Source: Theocolax elegans (Eukaryota > Arthropoda > Insecta > Hymenoptera > Cerocephalidae). From it: a stretch of DNA of 64,000 bases. The position numbers were made by a program, and so were the translations under genes. How positions within the stretch are numbered: the stretch's first letter is position 1; each line of letters starts with the position of its first letter. The stretch spans positions 9,150,001 through 9,214,000 of the forward strand of contig CM047425.1 of assembly GCA_026168455.1 (NCBI GenBank). Reading direction: 5' to 3'. Below are positions 13,767 to 27,059 of the stretch, piece after piece. The notes beneath the pieces are model-generated. The model ran no database searches. It was not told where the DNA came from and saw only the letters and a list, made by a program, of their open reading frames with translations.

Positions 13767-14414
13767 CCCGGGTAGATAAAATTTCATGGGTAAATCATCG
13801 TAAAAAATTTACTTGCACAATCTTCGAAAAATCATGGCAAAATCGTGTAATAATCGTGGCTAATGAGCAAAATCTATGCTATAAGTTTCACCCATAAGAA
13901 TTATTGAAATTTTATTAAAAAATTGTGGATTTTCATTGCAATGTTATGGTATTTAATTTATTTAAAATTAAAAAAGAATTATATTTCTCCGTAGATTCGA
14001 ACCTTCTATCTTCTATTCCAAAGTCTTTTGCTCTACCTGCAACTGAGCTATTTTATTGTTTATGCTAAAGTATCAAATTCAGATTATAAAATGAATGAAG
14101 CTTGTTAGATTTGTTTTTTTATACTTAACCTGAATTTTCAATACATTGACATAAATAATAAAATAGCTCAGTTGGTGTACAGCAAAAGACTTCGGAGTAG
14201 AATATAGGATTATTATAATAATAGGATAATAGGATTAATTAAATGCAATGAAAATCGAAAATTTTTTAGTAAAATTTGAATAATTTTTATGGTTGAAACC
14301 TATATAGCACAACCATGGATTTTGCTCATTAGCCACGAATTTTACACGATTTTGCCATGATTTCGCCAATATTATGCAAGTAAATTTCTTCCCATGAAAT
14401 TTTTTCTACGCGGG
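13767..14414. mobile_element. 648-bp palindromic element carrying tRNA-like sequence in both arms
   Basis: The left end (CCCGGGTAGATAAAATTTC) and right end (inverted, CCCGCGTAGAAAAAATTTC) are imperfect inverted repeats, and homology continues inward for most of each arm (ATGAGCAAAATC, CATGGCAAAATCGTGTAA and other blocks). The left arm on the minus strand contains TAGCTCAGTTGCAGGTAGAGC and GGTTCGAATCT, matching pol III A and B boxes at tRNA-like spacing. The right arm keeps the A-box part (14162-14207) but has lost the B box to an AT repeat. It is non-autonomous and contains no transposase. Probably a foldback MITE that captured a tRNA-derived sequence. Confidence 0.7.
13989..14053 (-). pseudogene. 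tRNA-like sequence inside palindromic element
   Basis: A box TAGCTCAGTTGCAGGTAGAGC lies about 40 nt before the B box GGTTCGAATCTAC, with a short anticodon-arm-like region containing GACTTTGGAATAG between. Acceptor-stem pairing is not evident, so a functional tRNA is unlikely. A degraded inverted copy is at 14161-14210. Confidence 0.5.
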
Positions 14415-17400
14415 CTACTTCAGATTATTTTAATATATAATAAAACACATAAAATAGAAGAATATGTAAGAGAATAAAGGAAACGCGTGGGTTATTCGGA
14501 TAAAGTGCAGTAAGTCACCTGAGATCGTATAACCCGGTGGCCGGTTACTATCACTGGATTGGTTGGTTCGTTCGCGTAGGTCGATGTGTGTTATGTATTT
14601 TAACCGCGCGCACTGAGTTATTCATCGTGTCCCACGGTGTATCTAAATTTAGCTTAGTATTTTCAGGAAACTTCACGGGTTTTTCACTATTTCATACGCG
14701 CAAACTCGTACCATGTATGTACGTATATAATTCAAGTTCATCGATTCCATGCGTATATTCTTGTCAGGTTCGATACATGACTTTTTAATGATAGTTTCCG
14801 CTTTGCTTTCGATTTATCTTTCTTTTCTTATCTATACAGGGAGATTATTTATTAGTTAACCTCTAGCACGTTTTTTATTTTTTATTTGCACATTGTGTCG
14901 ATAAGTAATTGATTTACTTAAAAAATAAACTATGAAATTTCGAAAGCAAAGTTGAAAATCCCTTCAGTCTATGCGAACAACGGTTCTGTATAGGTGTATA
15001 TATTGCGTACTTAAAACGAGATGTCAAGTGTACGGTTCATCTTGTCGTAGGTAAGAGAGGCAATATTATATGTTTACCGATGGCGTTAATTATAAAACTG
15101 CAACGCCTGCGACACCCGAGGTGTGAGAAATATTCTTGAAAAATAATAAGGGTCGATGTATATATATATACACATACGTGTGTAAACGCGACGATAATTA
15201 GTAATTTAATATTAATCATTTCGATATTTCTGCACTTATGTGCATGTATCGAGTGGCTGTACTATATTCATTGGTATAATTACCTGATGAATATTACATT
15301 TTCTTTCGAGTATTTCGATTTACCATTCAATCTGCAGTAAATGTAAGTATACTTTAAAAACATCTTTTCGTTGTCTTAATGTACAAGTAGAGAAAAAGTT
15401 TAGATTAAAAATTATATTACTGTCACATATACCCAGTTGTTTATCATATAAGATCAATTTATGATGACTACTTTACGTTTAATATGTAGGACATGTTGAC
15501 TATTCTTTTTTAAAGATAACATATTTATTTCTAAATTTCAATTTATTATTCTGATAGAATTCTACATTGTTGATCTTAATTAAATTTTATTTGTAACTTA
15601 AATATAAAAATGATCGAGAATCGGGTGGTGATCAACAATTGTTTTATTATTCACTGTAACTAATTCGTAAATTTGTAATGTAAATTATAGTAATTTTTCT
15701 CAGTATGTCACCGACTTTTCTTCATTAGAAACTATTGTCCTTTTTACGCATGATTTTTTAATTTTTAGAAAACAAAATTTTTACAAAATTTAACAAAATT
15801 TCTCTCACTGTATATATATTGTATATTATGTTTAAGCTTATTTTTCAGACGAATAATATTTGTACATCGCGCAATAGGTATACATCCTAATACATATATA
15901 AATTAATTTATGAAACGTTGGAAAGAATAATTATGCTATATTAGCAGAATCTAATTAACATCTTTCGCTAGGTCGCACATTTTCAAACACCGAGTCCTTT
16001 GCATTCAAACTAATTAGTTTTACCTGCTATTATACGAGTCGAGCCAAAAAAAAAGAGCCTGGAGAAAGAAAGCACAGACGTACACACAGCAACCCGCTAA
16101 ACACGAAACGGTGGCATTTAAAAAAGGAAAACTAAAAGAAAAACCGGTACAAGAAAGTACCAAAAGACATTGAGGAAACAAGTATGTGCACGTCTGTATA
16201 TATATATATGTGTGTGTGTGTATGTATGGTAACGCCTTAACACCGGTAATTTCGTTTCCCCGCGTAAGGAAATTAAGTTGCGCCCGCTTACATTTAATTC
16301 AACCTCGTGTCAATTCGCGTATTTGCAGTTCCCGACTAATTAACGGTATAACCTTGTAAGTCTCTTTAATTTTAATTAATTATCTCTCTACTGTGTCTTT
16401 TAATTTATATGCAGATTTTTTTTCTCCTATTCGGTATATATAAGTATATTTTATTTTAAAGGTTTTTATTTATGTGTGTGTGTATATTTTTTTTCTATCG
16501 TTTTAGTCAACAGTCTATGTATATATGTAGGTATATATTTACTCGATCTATTGTTACAGTTCCACATACCTAATTTTAAAGGTGTATCTAGAGTACGTCT
16601 GTATGAATTAAATTTAACACGAATGATAGGTAACGTTGAACTCGGAATTTATTTTACATTTTCGTAATAAAAAACATATAGTTACATAGTTATTTGTATC
16701 GTTTTCATAAATTACTATTTTTTATATTAAAATTTTTATCTTATATATAACCTTGAGAAATGTTTAATCCTTTTAAAATAGGTATACACTCCGTACACTA
16801 TCGTTTTATTGAATTTATTTTATACTGCACACAACCGAATGCGTACGCGCAATTAATTTTCTCAAAGAAAAATGTATCTTAAACATATCTCGAGAGACGT
16901 TAAACCACATCTAGTATGTAAATTAAGAAATGTAATTACGCTAGCCAAGAAAAATAAATGCGGTAGACGCGTTCTACGTTCCAAATTAAAAGCGCGCACC
17001 TTAAAACGAGCATGATAAATAGCCAAAGGAAGGAAGAGTTTAAAGCCGTTTGTAAAAATGAATAAAAACAGTGAGTTACCTCGTCAAAAGGAGGTCTTAA
17101 CCGCTTTTTCTTTCTCTTTCCTCCAAGAAAATAAGAAATTGCGGAGCCATTTTGTTGGAGGTTCGAAGCGAATAAAGGAGCAGTTAGCTTTGAAAAAAAA
17201 GAAATAAGAAATATATATGTATATATATATATAAATCGCGCAAAGGAAAAACACGGGATATATAGAAAGGGTCTAAAAACGAATTCTGTGTGTGTATATA
17301 TACAGGGACAAAGTACTCTGCGTCATGCTCCGATTTCCTCGGCAAAGGAAAATTCCAAGAGGCGCAAAAAGGGCTTCGCGTTTACGTTTTGTCTCTCTTA

Positions 17401-18419
17401 CTTTTTCCTTTTTCTCCTTATTTTTTGCAAACGCGCCAAGATTGCCAAGTTGGTTTTGCTCTACCTGGGAACGACAAATTGAAGACGAGGAAAATAACGT
17501 CGGTTAATGACTTATAAGATTCCACTGAAACGTTTACTTTTAACTAATAGTTATATATACATCCCTTTGCGATTATAAAAATGTAACGATGCGTGAAAAT
17601 TCTTTTGCGTTTTATATAGAAATTGATAATGAAATGATAATTTTACGTTATTATTCGTTATAGATTAAAGTAAAATCAGTAGATCATGGAATATAACATC
17701 GAATTTTCAAATGGATATGGAATATACTCAACAATTATACGGTGATTGGGAATTTCCTAGTTAGATCACATTCCAAAATTGGATAATATAATGGTACGTA
17801 TATATATACACATGTATATACAGACGTATCTATACCTTCGGAAACAACAACAGGTATTTCCATAATGCTGAATTGGAATCGTGTTACGGTTTAAAAAAAA
17901 AAAAATAAAGGTAAAATATCGAGTTACCGATTAGCGTTTCGATGAAGTAGAAAACGCGTTTTTCCAATGTTAAATCGCGTATCTACGAACCAATTTTCGG
18001 AATGTTTTGACAAGAAATTCAATACGATATTGTACAAGAGTATAAGGTACACAGGCGCATTCGTATATATATACGTTCTCTACTCGTGAAATATCGTGTC
18101 CCCGGAAAAATGATCTACGTCTTTTGCGACACTTTACACACACTTTTTACGCATATCGGTTTACATTATCTAATTTTCAATTACGTATATATATAGACCT
18201 GGTTTTTACCTTTTTGTATAGAACTACATGTTACACGGTATTCATTTACGAAGAGAAAGACAAAACGAAAAATTGTTAAAAAATTAAATTATAAACTGGA
18301 AATTGGAATATATACGTTTGAAGTTCATTTCTAACGAGGAACACTCGTCATCCGAAAAAAAAACTACCATAACAATTCATTACCGATAAATCATACATTT
18401 TGAGGGAGACGATCAGTTC
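14415..18419. other. A+T-rich, no gene recognised
   Basis: GC-richer patches near 14490-14780, 16020-16330 and 17030-17500 contain short (TA)/(TG) tracts. Several short open frames start at non-ATG codons and lack domains. Confidence 0.35.
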
Positions 18420-18870
18420 GTAGCGCGAGATTTTCCATCTACTTCATTAACTCCTCATCAGCATTTTTTACCACTTAACGCGTGCAACTTTTCTCTTTCT
18501 CTCTTTATCCCAGACGAAATAAGCGGTATCATCGCGCTCTGTAACGAGCGGTACTTTGAGTCAGTCTCCCCCTCTATACCTATGTTCTCGCTGAAAAAGT
18601 TCGTAAGGCCGGTAATCATTTTCAACCTGTCGTTTTGACTTTCGAACGACATCGCTCACTAGGACACGGTTAATGGTTTGGAAAAATCGGAAACGCACAT
18701 GAATACGAAATGAGCTTTGTGTTCTTTCGATGACGTAATACCAACTGTCTGATATAGGGGGAGGTGGCGGTCGTGATGATGCTCTCGTCGTTTTCAGATG
18801 CTATCGTCAGATTATAGACGAGTACAACTTTTACTCTGGAATTCCTTTTGGTTTTATGGATGATTGCTGG
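18420..18870. promoter_or_regulatory. GC-richer island, nature unknown
   Basis: Moderately GC-rich block inside A+T-rich DNA. Two minus-strand open frames (64 and 72 codons, at 18458 and 18670) lack domains and flanking gene signals. Possibly a conserved non-coding element. Confidence 0.2.
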
Positions 18871-21800
18871 TTTTACTAACTTGTTCAAGTGATTTTTTTT
18901 TCTTATGCGAATTTACCGCAGATTCTGCAGTATGTGTGCTTTTTATTGCTTTTTTGGATGTTATGTTTGAAAATACACTTAATTGTAATGATTTTTAATA
19001 ATTTGTTGAGAATGATACTTCGAATTTTCTACAAATATCATTGCATTTATCAAGTACCAGAAATGTTATTCGTTGCAAGTACCTCGAAAAACTAATTTAT
19101 TTTTTTTTTGGGAAAACTATATATATTGAGTTGTATATATATTAGACACAGAAATATTAAGAATTTTATCATTGAATAACTGGTACTGATATTTTTAATT
19201 ACATATTTAATTCCAATTAATAAATAATAAATTATTTAATTTAGTAGATTGGTCGAAGAATGGAAGAAAATATGCTCTTATTTTATAACGTCCCCATTAA
19301 ATGCTTTTTTTACATTTCCTAACTATTTGTGGTGTAATATCTACAGGGTTTCCAGTTTGAAGTATTTTTAGACTGTAAACGTAGATTAAACGTGACACAA
19401 TTAAGTCGAATGTAAAGTATCTTAAAATGTTAACCGAATTTAAGAATTTTAAAGTTTACTATACTCTCGGAAAGCTGGTAATGTTATTTGAATGTTTTAA
19501 GTTTACGATGTCTTAAGGAAATTAGGGAAACAAATGTTCTCCACATATTTTTTTTTTAAGTCGATTAACGTTATACTAGCCCTGATAGGCTGCAGTTCTT
19601 AGTTCAAATCCAGGTCAATGCGGTATTTTTTCATTGAAATTTCGAAAAGTTTTTAAAGATTTTTTTCTGCTGCTGCTGTTGAAAATATTTGAAAGTTTCC
19701 GGAAAAAAAAATGCTGAATGAGCGTTACTAAAATGCGAAAATTGCTGTTTTTCGGAAATATCGATTAAAATGCATATAAACAAATACATTTTTAACTCTT
19801 CAATATATTTCGATAGAAAGATAGACGAATCCCTTGAAATTATAATATTAATATTCGGATTAAAATAATAGTTATATCGACGAATATTTATAAAATATAT
19901 AATTATATAACCATTATACATGTATCAACATTGAATTTCTTCGAACATATAACGATTAATTTTAAGTATCATTTTGTAGATTATCATCACGTTCTTACCT
20001 GGACTTGAACTTGAAAATGTGTTTTTCGATTGCGAGAAGCCTGCAAAACAAAACAAAGAAAAATAGTCGTTACTAAACTTATTCAACAAATATAAAAAAA
20101 ATTTATATTATTATTTATTACAAAAATTTTATAAACGAATAACCGAATAATATACGATATTAAAATATATTCCAGTGGACTTTATACTGTATGAAAAATG
20201 AATTTAAAACTAAGCGAGTTCCGATTAAATTGTTTTGTTCCTCCATAAATAAATTCGGCGAATTAAGTTTAACGAAGCTCGAAACTAATGAATGAACTTT
20301 TATTACTGGCAAATGAACCACTCGTCTGGGAATCGCAATGTAGAGCATAGTTTTCCGGGCGTACTCATATAAGGACTTTACGAAAAATTGAACCGTAAAT
20401 TGAGTTATACACTTATATAACATATACAGTTATTCACACACACATAAAATATGTATGTCTATATATATATACCATGGATATTTTCGGTTCCGTATATACG
20501 TTTCTCTCGTTCCTTTTTCTCATTGCGAGCTTTCGGGGGAAAAAGTTTTCACGGGTTGGTGAGCTCGTTATGACGCAACGAGCGAAATATTACTCGTTAG
20601 CAACTAATGGTAAGTGCGTCCATTTTCTCGGCGTGAAAAATGCAAAGAGCATTATTAATAATTTATCGTCATTGTTATTGAATTTTTAGCTCTTATAGAT
20701 AAAGTACTGCAATGATTATGCATTTTAAGGAAGTGGTACAGTGGAATTTTTGAACAAATATTTAGGATATATCGAATGTATCAACTAAATTGATATAAAA
20801 GAGTATGATTTTTCCATGAAAATATATAACACATATAGTAACATTTGGAATGAACGTTGACGATAAATAAAATAAAAATAAAGAATAAACCGAGATAAAC
20901 ACAAAAGAAGCTGATCGCGTATAGGAAATAAGTATATTTATATATATCTATATTCGAATGAAAAGCTATAATCCATGATAAAAGCCCCGCGTAGACAAAA
21001 GGAAGAAAATCAATAATCGCAAAAGATTTCCAGATGACTCCGCAAGCTCTGACTGTAGAAAGACAATTATTGAAATGTTACCGGGTTCTCTATACACGAG
21101 GTCCTTATTAAGACATTTCAGCTCGAGCCATTTTCTAATAAAGTCTTAGCGGAGTATTCCGGCTTGGATTCGAGATTGCGAAGGAGAGAAGATGGAAAAA
21201 CCGAGGGTTCGTATAAGATTTTCTCCTGCGCAGCTGCGGAACTAAAGTAGGGGTGACTCTCTTTCTTGCATCTTTATATACCCGGACGTCTTTTTACGTC
21301 GATACGCTATATATGTATATATAGGTATGTATTTACACTTGAGCTTTTTTTTCTGCGCGAACGGATGTCGGGTATTTCTTTTTTTATTTCTCTATACGTT
21401 TCTTTGAATTTTCGACCAGTTAATTTAAATGGCGTAGTCGACTTCGTTTTGAGTGTGCAAACCTTTGAAAAATATACACTAAATATTACTCCATTTTATA
21501 GTAACGATAGGGATGTGTATGGAATATACTTGGATTATCATAAGTTTTACTATATTTTGTACCGAACATTGATATGTATAGTGTAGTACATTTCAGCATA
21601 GTTTATGTAACAGAAATATAGTAATTTTTGACACACCAATTTCGCAGTGTAGATATATCATTTGATATAGAAATAATGTAGGAATTTGACCAATAAATTA
21701 AAATTAGAGTTTTATTTAACCTCGAAATGTTGAATTTTTACTAGGGAATTAATTTACTATCTAACGAACAGAAGTGTTTTTATGAGTAGTTATATATGTA

Positions 21801-22179
21801 TGTATATATACAAACACACAGTTATATAAATAAATTAAAACCATGATGTTTTATCAGATAAATCAATAACTATTAAATATTACTGCACAAACAGTATTAA
21901 ATTAATCTTGACTCGAACTCTAAGAATCAAGAGTACTTGGAAAACTTGTAACCATCTTCCCGTTATCTCCCCACGAAGAGAAAAAAGGGAAATGAATGTC
22001 CCTAAGGAAAAAAAGAGAAGATCGACAAGTACATATGTGTATGTGTATGGAATAAAAAGGCAGACAGGCTGTAGGAGGTGAGGTATTAAACCAAGAGGTT
22101 CCAGTCGAGGAAAGGTAGGCGTTTCATCGGTAAGGGATTTGGTAACCTCAAATCCCGGTATAATACTAATAGCCACATA
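18871..22179. other. A+T-rich, no gene recognised
   Basis: Only simple repeats and short, domain-less frames. A GC-richer patch at 20980-21260 is unique but without features I can name. Confidence 0.35.
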
Positions 22180-22450
22180 ATAGTGTCAATGGGGTTTAGC
22201 CTGGTAACGACAATGAGATCCTGTCAAAATACCACCGGTAACACGAGATCTAGGAAGTAGATTCACTTGAATAGGGGACCAAGATCGTCAAGCACTCCGC
22301 CCCTTTTTCTCTGTTGTAGCCTTTTATCCTCGATCTACAAGCCCCTCGATCGGTTTTCACCAAAAAATGCGAAACGTGCCCGCAATTACGTGATTAAAGG
22401 TTTGAGTTACTCCCAACTTCGAGGAAATACGTATAGTTTCACCTTTTTTT
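22180..22450. promoter_or_regulatory. GC-richer island sharing a 16-mer with the 10.8-kb island
   Basis: Contains CGACAATGAGATCCTG (22208-22223). Small open frames here start at non-ATG codons or run into (CA)n sequence and are not supported as genes. Confidence 0.3.
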
Positions 22451-24870
22451 TTTTATATACGTGCGCTCACACATACACGCGCGCGCGTACATTTACATAC
22501 ACGTACATGTATACGCGATATTGTCGTGGTGGTTAAGAACGTATGTGGGATCTGTTCCAATGAATTTTAATCGTCATTCGATAGGAAAGTAAAGAAGAGA
22601 ATGGAATTTCATTAGGTCATACGTAGGAATTTCAAATGAAAAATAGGGGCAGTTTAGGGTACACCTACGCCGATCTTTAATCTTTCTGACACTATTAATC
22701 ATTTGGTGCAACAATGACCTAAGGCAATGGAATACTATTCGGTTGCAAACATATTTCCTATATATATTAAAATAATTTATACAAAAATTCGTTATATAAA
22801 TCGTACAATTATTTTAAATCCTCGTTGTCACTACGATTCGCACTTTATCTACATCATCAAACTATATGTACGCACATTTGTGTACATTAAAAAAATTGAC
22901 TTGTATACTTTGCGTATAGATAACTCTTTAAATAACCAATTACGCACTTGAAAGTAAAAGACTGCGTACGCGTGTGTACGTCGCGAAACAATTAAAATTG
23001 ATGAAATTGACGGTGTAATGAGTACGGTGAAATAAGATATATATATATATATATCGAACGCGATGAAAAGAAATGAGATTACGAACGGAGGGCGATGGGG
23101 GAAATTGAAAGAAATAATACAAGAAGGCCGGATCTGACGACGCGCACCATTCAAATTCCAAATGAACAATTTCGGTGCGGTTTCTCTCTCTCTCTGTATG
23201 TGTGAGAGTATCTTGAAAATGAGATGTGATGGAAAAGTTTCACTCTACGGGAGATCATTCGAGCCAATGTATTCAATTACATAAAATTGCTGTAAACTCC
23301 ATTGTGCGGAAAAATCATGACAATAGACGGCTCACGACTCTTCGAAGTACGCGTGTAATAGATAAATTTTTTAAGTGAATTTCGGATATAAGAGGGAAGT
23401 ATATAATGGATCCATTATCTTTCACTACCTTCTGTTGTTGGATACGTAATTTATTCTTTTCGCTTTTTGTGTTTTTTTTGTAACAAATGTAACCATGAAT
23501 TGTTATTATTTTTGTTTTACGTTATAATTGTAGAATAATGTACCGAAGTACGTACTTATTTTTAAATAATTTAAATAACTAATAATTGCGCGTATAAAAT
23601 CGAAAATCTAAATATAGCTCATTATTTAATAAAAACGAATTTGAGTCGGAAGCTTTTTAAATCAATATTTACATGAAATTCGGTGTTAAATCTTAGTAGA
23701 ATTGTATTTAATTATATATAAAGAAATTGTTATTTATTCAAAAAGTGTTTAACCTGAATATAAAAAAATGATTTTTACAAAATCTATTCTGGTAATTACA
23801 TATCAATCTATATGTTTAACGATTCTTTAAAAAGAAAATAATTTTATTGAGGATAAGTGTGGAGTGGATAAATAAAGAAAAAACCCTAAAAGAAGAAGGG
23901 GCATCATAATTTGTGTAATGAACGTCAGTTGACAAAGTAGACGTAACAGTATTAACGATACGAATCTCCTCGTCTTCCTCTCACGTTTGGCAGTGAGAAA
24001 ACGTATGAACTTAGAGTAAAAAAAGAAGGCGAGAATTTAAGGGAAGTAGAGAAGATAAAGAGTGCGAATAAGAGAGCTCAAGGGATGCACGTTACATGCT
24101 GTGCATACGTGGTTAAGAGTTTTTCTTCTTTCTCCTTCCCTCTCTCCCTCTTTCTCTCTCTTTTGATTACATAAAAGAAAATTGAAAGTATCTGAGGCAT
24201 GTAAGTGGCAGCTCATTTTGGTGGTTTTCTTTTTGCATTTACCTTCTGATACGCGGAGGTTGATGAAATTACTACACTTATATCGAAAATTAAGGGGATG
24301 TGATATCCAAATTGCAGAGACCTACCTAAAAAATCCAAAAAATTATACGAGAAAAAATTTTAAGATAAAAATCACAGATCTATTCAAAACAAATAGGATA
24401 CCGTGACAAAGAGTAATTTACGAAATAATTAATTATCTATTAATTATACGTAAATAACCAAATTTTATGGTATAAAACAACGATTCGCGGTTGCCCAAAA
24501 ATCTCGTTGATTTATGAATAACACAATTTGTAAAAAATTAACAGATTTTCTTCAAAGAAAATATAACATCGTTACACAACGTTTTTTCGATAACTTGAAT
24601 TCCCCGTTTAATAAAAAATACATCACATTTCTGTTTTTTGGGGGGGTTTCACATTTTTGGCGTCTCAACAACTCTTTAAGTTGGGGTGAATACCTTTCTT
24701 TATACCAAACAACCAATTTACTTTATTACACAAATTTGCCTACATGCGAATATTTAGATATATCTTCCGGTTTAATAATACGATTCCCCTCCCAAAATAT
24801 TTTGACGCACCCCCGAAAAAAGAAGGGAATGCTAACCGATACAATGAGTAACCCCCGAAACGAATAAAAT
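22451..24870. other. A+T-rich, no gene recognised
   Basis: (TA)n at 23038-23053 and a CT-rich tract at 24121-24162. A G7 run occurs near 24640. Nothing else supported. Confidence 0.35.
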
Positions 24871-25545
24871 TTGAAATCTCGTAAAAGTATATACCTATGT
24901 ATACTACTGTGCGTGCGTGCGAGTGCATGTACATATATATCCAAGTCACCTCAGGATGCACGTGGAGAAAGATCCCCCCCGTCCGTAAGTCACACAATCG
25001 CCCGAGGTGTGAAGTCGCGCAGAGCCCCCAAGCACTCTTCACCCGTCCCGAGAGGAGGGTTATATACAGTAGAGCCTGACGCGAGCGTTACAATCGAGGT
25101 GTTGGACTGGAAATCCATATACCAATTTCAACGGCATCATATACTCGACGACGCCGCGTGTATACACGATATGCCTAACTACCAACTCTCGCCAAGTGAG
25201 AGAAAAATCTTTCCTGCTTTTGTAAGTTATAAAATCAAAAGTCGACCAACACTTGTACGCGTACGTGGTATATACCTATATATAACCAAGGCGCACCTCT
25301 CACCAAGGTACCCGCTTTTGTCATTACTGATTGAACCGTTCCTTCATTTCGTTATCGAGGATGGCTGCAGCTCTTCTTTCTTACAGACGATCATATCGAC
25401 ATTTTCTATTTCCTCCTTTGAAATTTCCGTAATACTCGATTCTTCGAAAATCCTCGTTCGCTCTTTTGCTTTCTTGTCGGTTTATATAATTTTTTTTCGA
25501 TTTTCATTGAAAATTAAACGTGATTTTTATTGTTCAAAAGTGTAG
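24871..25545 (+). other. longest open frame of the window, unconvincing as a gene
   Basis: A 224-codon stop-free frame; the first codon is TTG and the first in-frame ATG is at 25171, leaving 124 codons to the stop at 25545. This length is unusual in A+T-rich DNA. Against coding: no recognised domain, embedded (TA)-like stretches translated as YLYIT, and internal splice-like signals (TTTTGTAAGTT near 25218 and TTCTTTCTTACAG near 25375) that would remove the middle. It overlaps a GC-richer island (24960-25140), which explains part of the openness. Possible unannotated exon, non-coding transcript or chance. Confidence 0.12.
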
Positions 25546-25779
25546 ATATAGAATACGGTCGCTTACGAGATAGTAAAATAAATCGATTTTTGCTTACTTA
25601 ATTAACATTTTTCACGTAAGTCTTTTATAATTGTTTCAAAGATAATAAAATATTAACCATATATATTATTTTAGAGCCATTTTTTAACTCGACGCCTAAT
25701 TAAATATTTAAAAGAAAAAAAGAATAAGAAGAAGAAGAAGAAGCGTGTCGAAATAATGGTACACTAGAGAAATTCGTGT

Positions 25780-26040
25780 TGTCGTCGCGGCCCCTTTAGG
25801 TTTAGGAACTTTCAAGGGTTACTGTACCTCGGGTGTATACGGTAAGTACGGTAATGGACATAGTTTCCCGGTAATGTCCGAGACTAATTCCCGTGTTATT
25901 TCATTAACGTCCCACAGCAGGTTCCGAGGGGTAGCGTACTCTAGGGGGGTTGTACGAGAGTTTGCTTCTCGCATCCACTATACATGCACACACGAGGCTC
26001 AAACGCTTTCGCCTAACCCTTCTCTATACCTATAAACGCG
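25780..26040. promoter_or_regulatory. GC-richer island, nature unknown
   Basis: CpG-containing block with repeated GGTAA elements (CGGTAAGTACGGTAATGG and CCCGGTAATG at about 25840-25877) and no open frame. Candidate conserved non-coding element. Confidence 0.25.
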
Positions 26041-26189
26041 ACTTTTTCAGGAACTTATTCCATGTAATAACCAAACTATCGTTTTTTTATCGTTTATTGT
26101 TAAAAAATTTTTAGTTAAAATTACAATGTTGTTTAATAATGGAGAGACAGAGTTGACAAAAAAAAGAAACAAAAATAAAAATGATAATA

Positions 26190-26335
26190 TTTTTTATAGA
26201 AAAAGTTACCAGACACGTAGTAAATATTAATAGATGCGAAGTAAATTTTTCTATGAAAAATAGTAATTTTCATCATTTGTCAATATTACTGTAATTGTTA
26301 AACACCATTGTCATTTTTAATACAAATTTTTTCTC
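26190..26335. mobile_element. partial CACTGAG-type MITE remnant
   Basis: Contains short family-like blocks (GTCATTTTTAATACAAATTT, TTTTCTC) but no complete terminus. Assigned by resemblance to the 33072 and 30756 copies only. Confidence 0.3.
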
Positions 26336-27059
26336 TTTAAAATCGAGTTTGTTTGCTTAGAAAATTTTTACGGATTAATGTGAGGTTCAAGGAATAATGG
26401 TTTTATCTCGAAATATATATTATTACTAAAATTAAGGGGATGTATTAAAATGGTTAATTAATACCTTTGTGTATTCAGATTTACAACAGGACATGAAATT
26501 CTACAATTTTAATTTTACAGATTTATTAATAGCGAGTATATACCCGCTCTTATCGATTATACAATTATCGTAACTAGAATTGGTATAAATACAAATATTC
26601 TACCCTTTCTGTAAAAATATTTCTTTAACGCAAAACCTTCCTCGTCAGAATTAATTTTCTTTTGTAACAGAATTACAAAATTTCCGACCATTTAAATCGG
26701 TGCAATATTTCAATTTCGTTTCAAAGTAATGTGTTTAATTCATATAATTAAAAATTTTAATTTTTTTTTTCACGTAATGAAAAGAATTTACAAATTTTAA
26801 TTATCAAGTAATTAAAAGCCGTGCTTAAAAAACGTTAAAAATGAATATATAGTAATCGAAATATAATACAGAAAATTAATAAAGTATCGGACTATTATAC
26901 TACTGTCAAATTTTCTATTACAATACCTTACACTATTATCAGACACGAGTATATATTTCATAAAAAAATGTGCAAATTCTTTTTTTCATTTTCTAATGAA
27001 AAGAATCGTATAATAAAACGAAAATCAGTGTCAAATAAAATAAAGAAGCGATGTTCACT

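Noticed and set aside
19565..19620. tRNA-like B box (AGTTCAAATCC) after CTGATAGGCTGCAG
   Set aside because: No A box at the proper distance and no cloverleaf pairing; one short motif is not enough.
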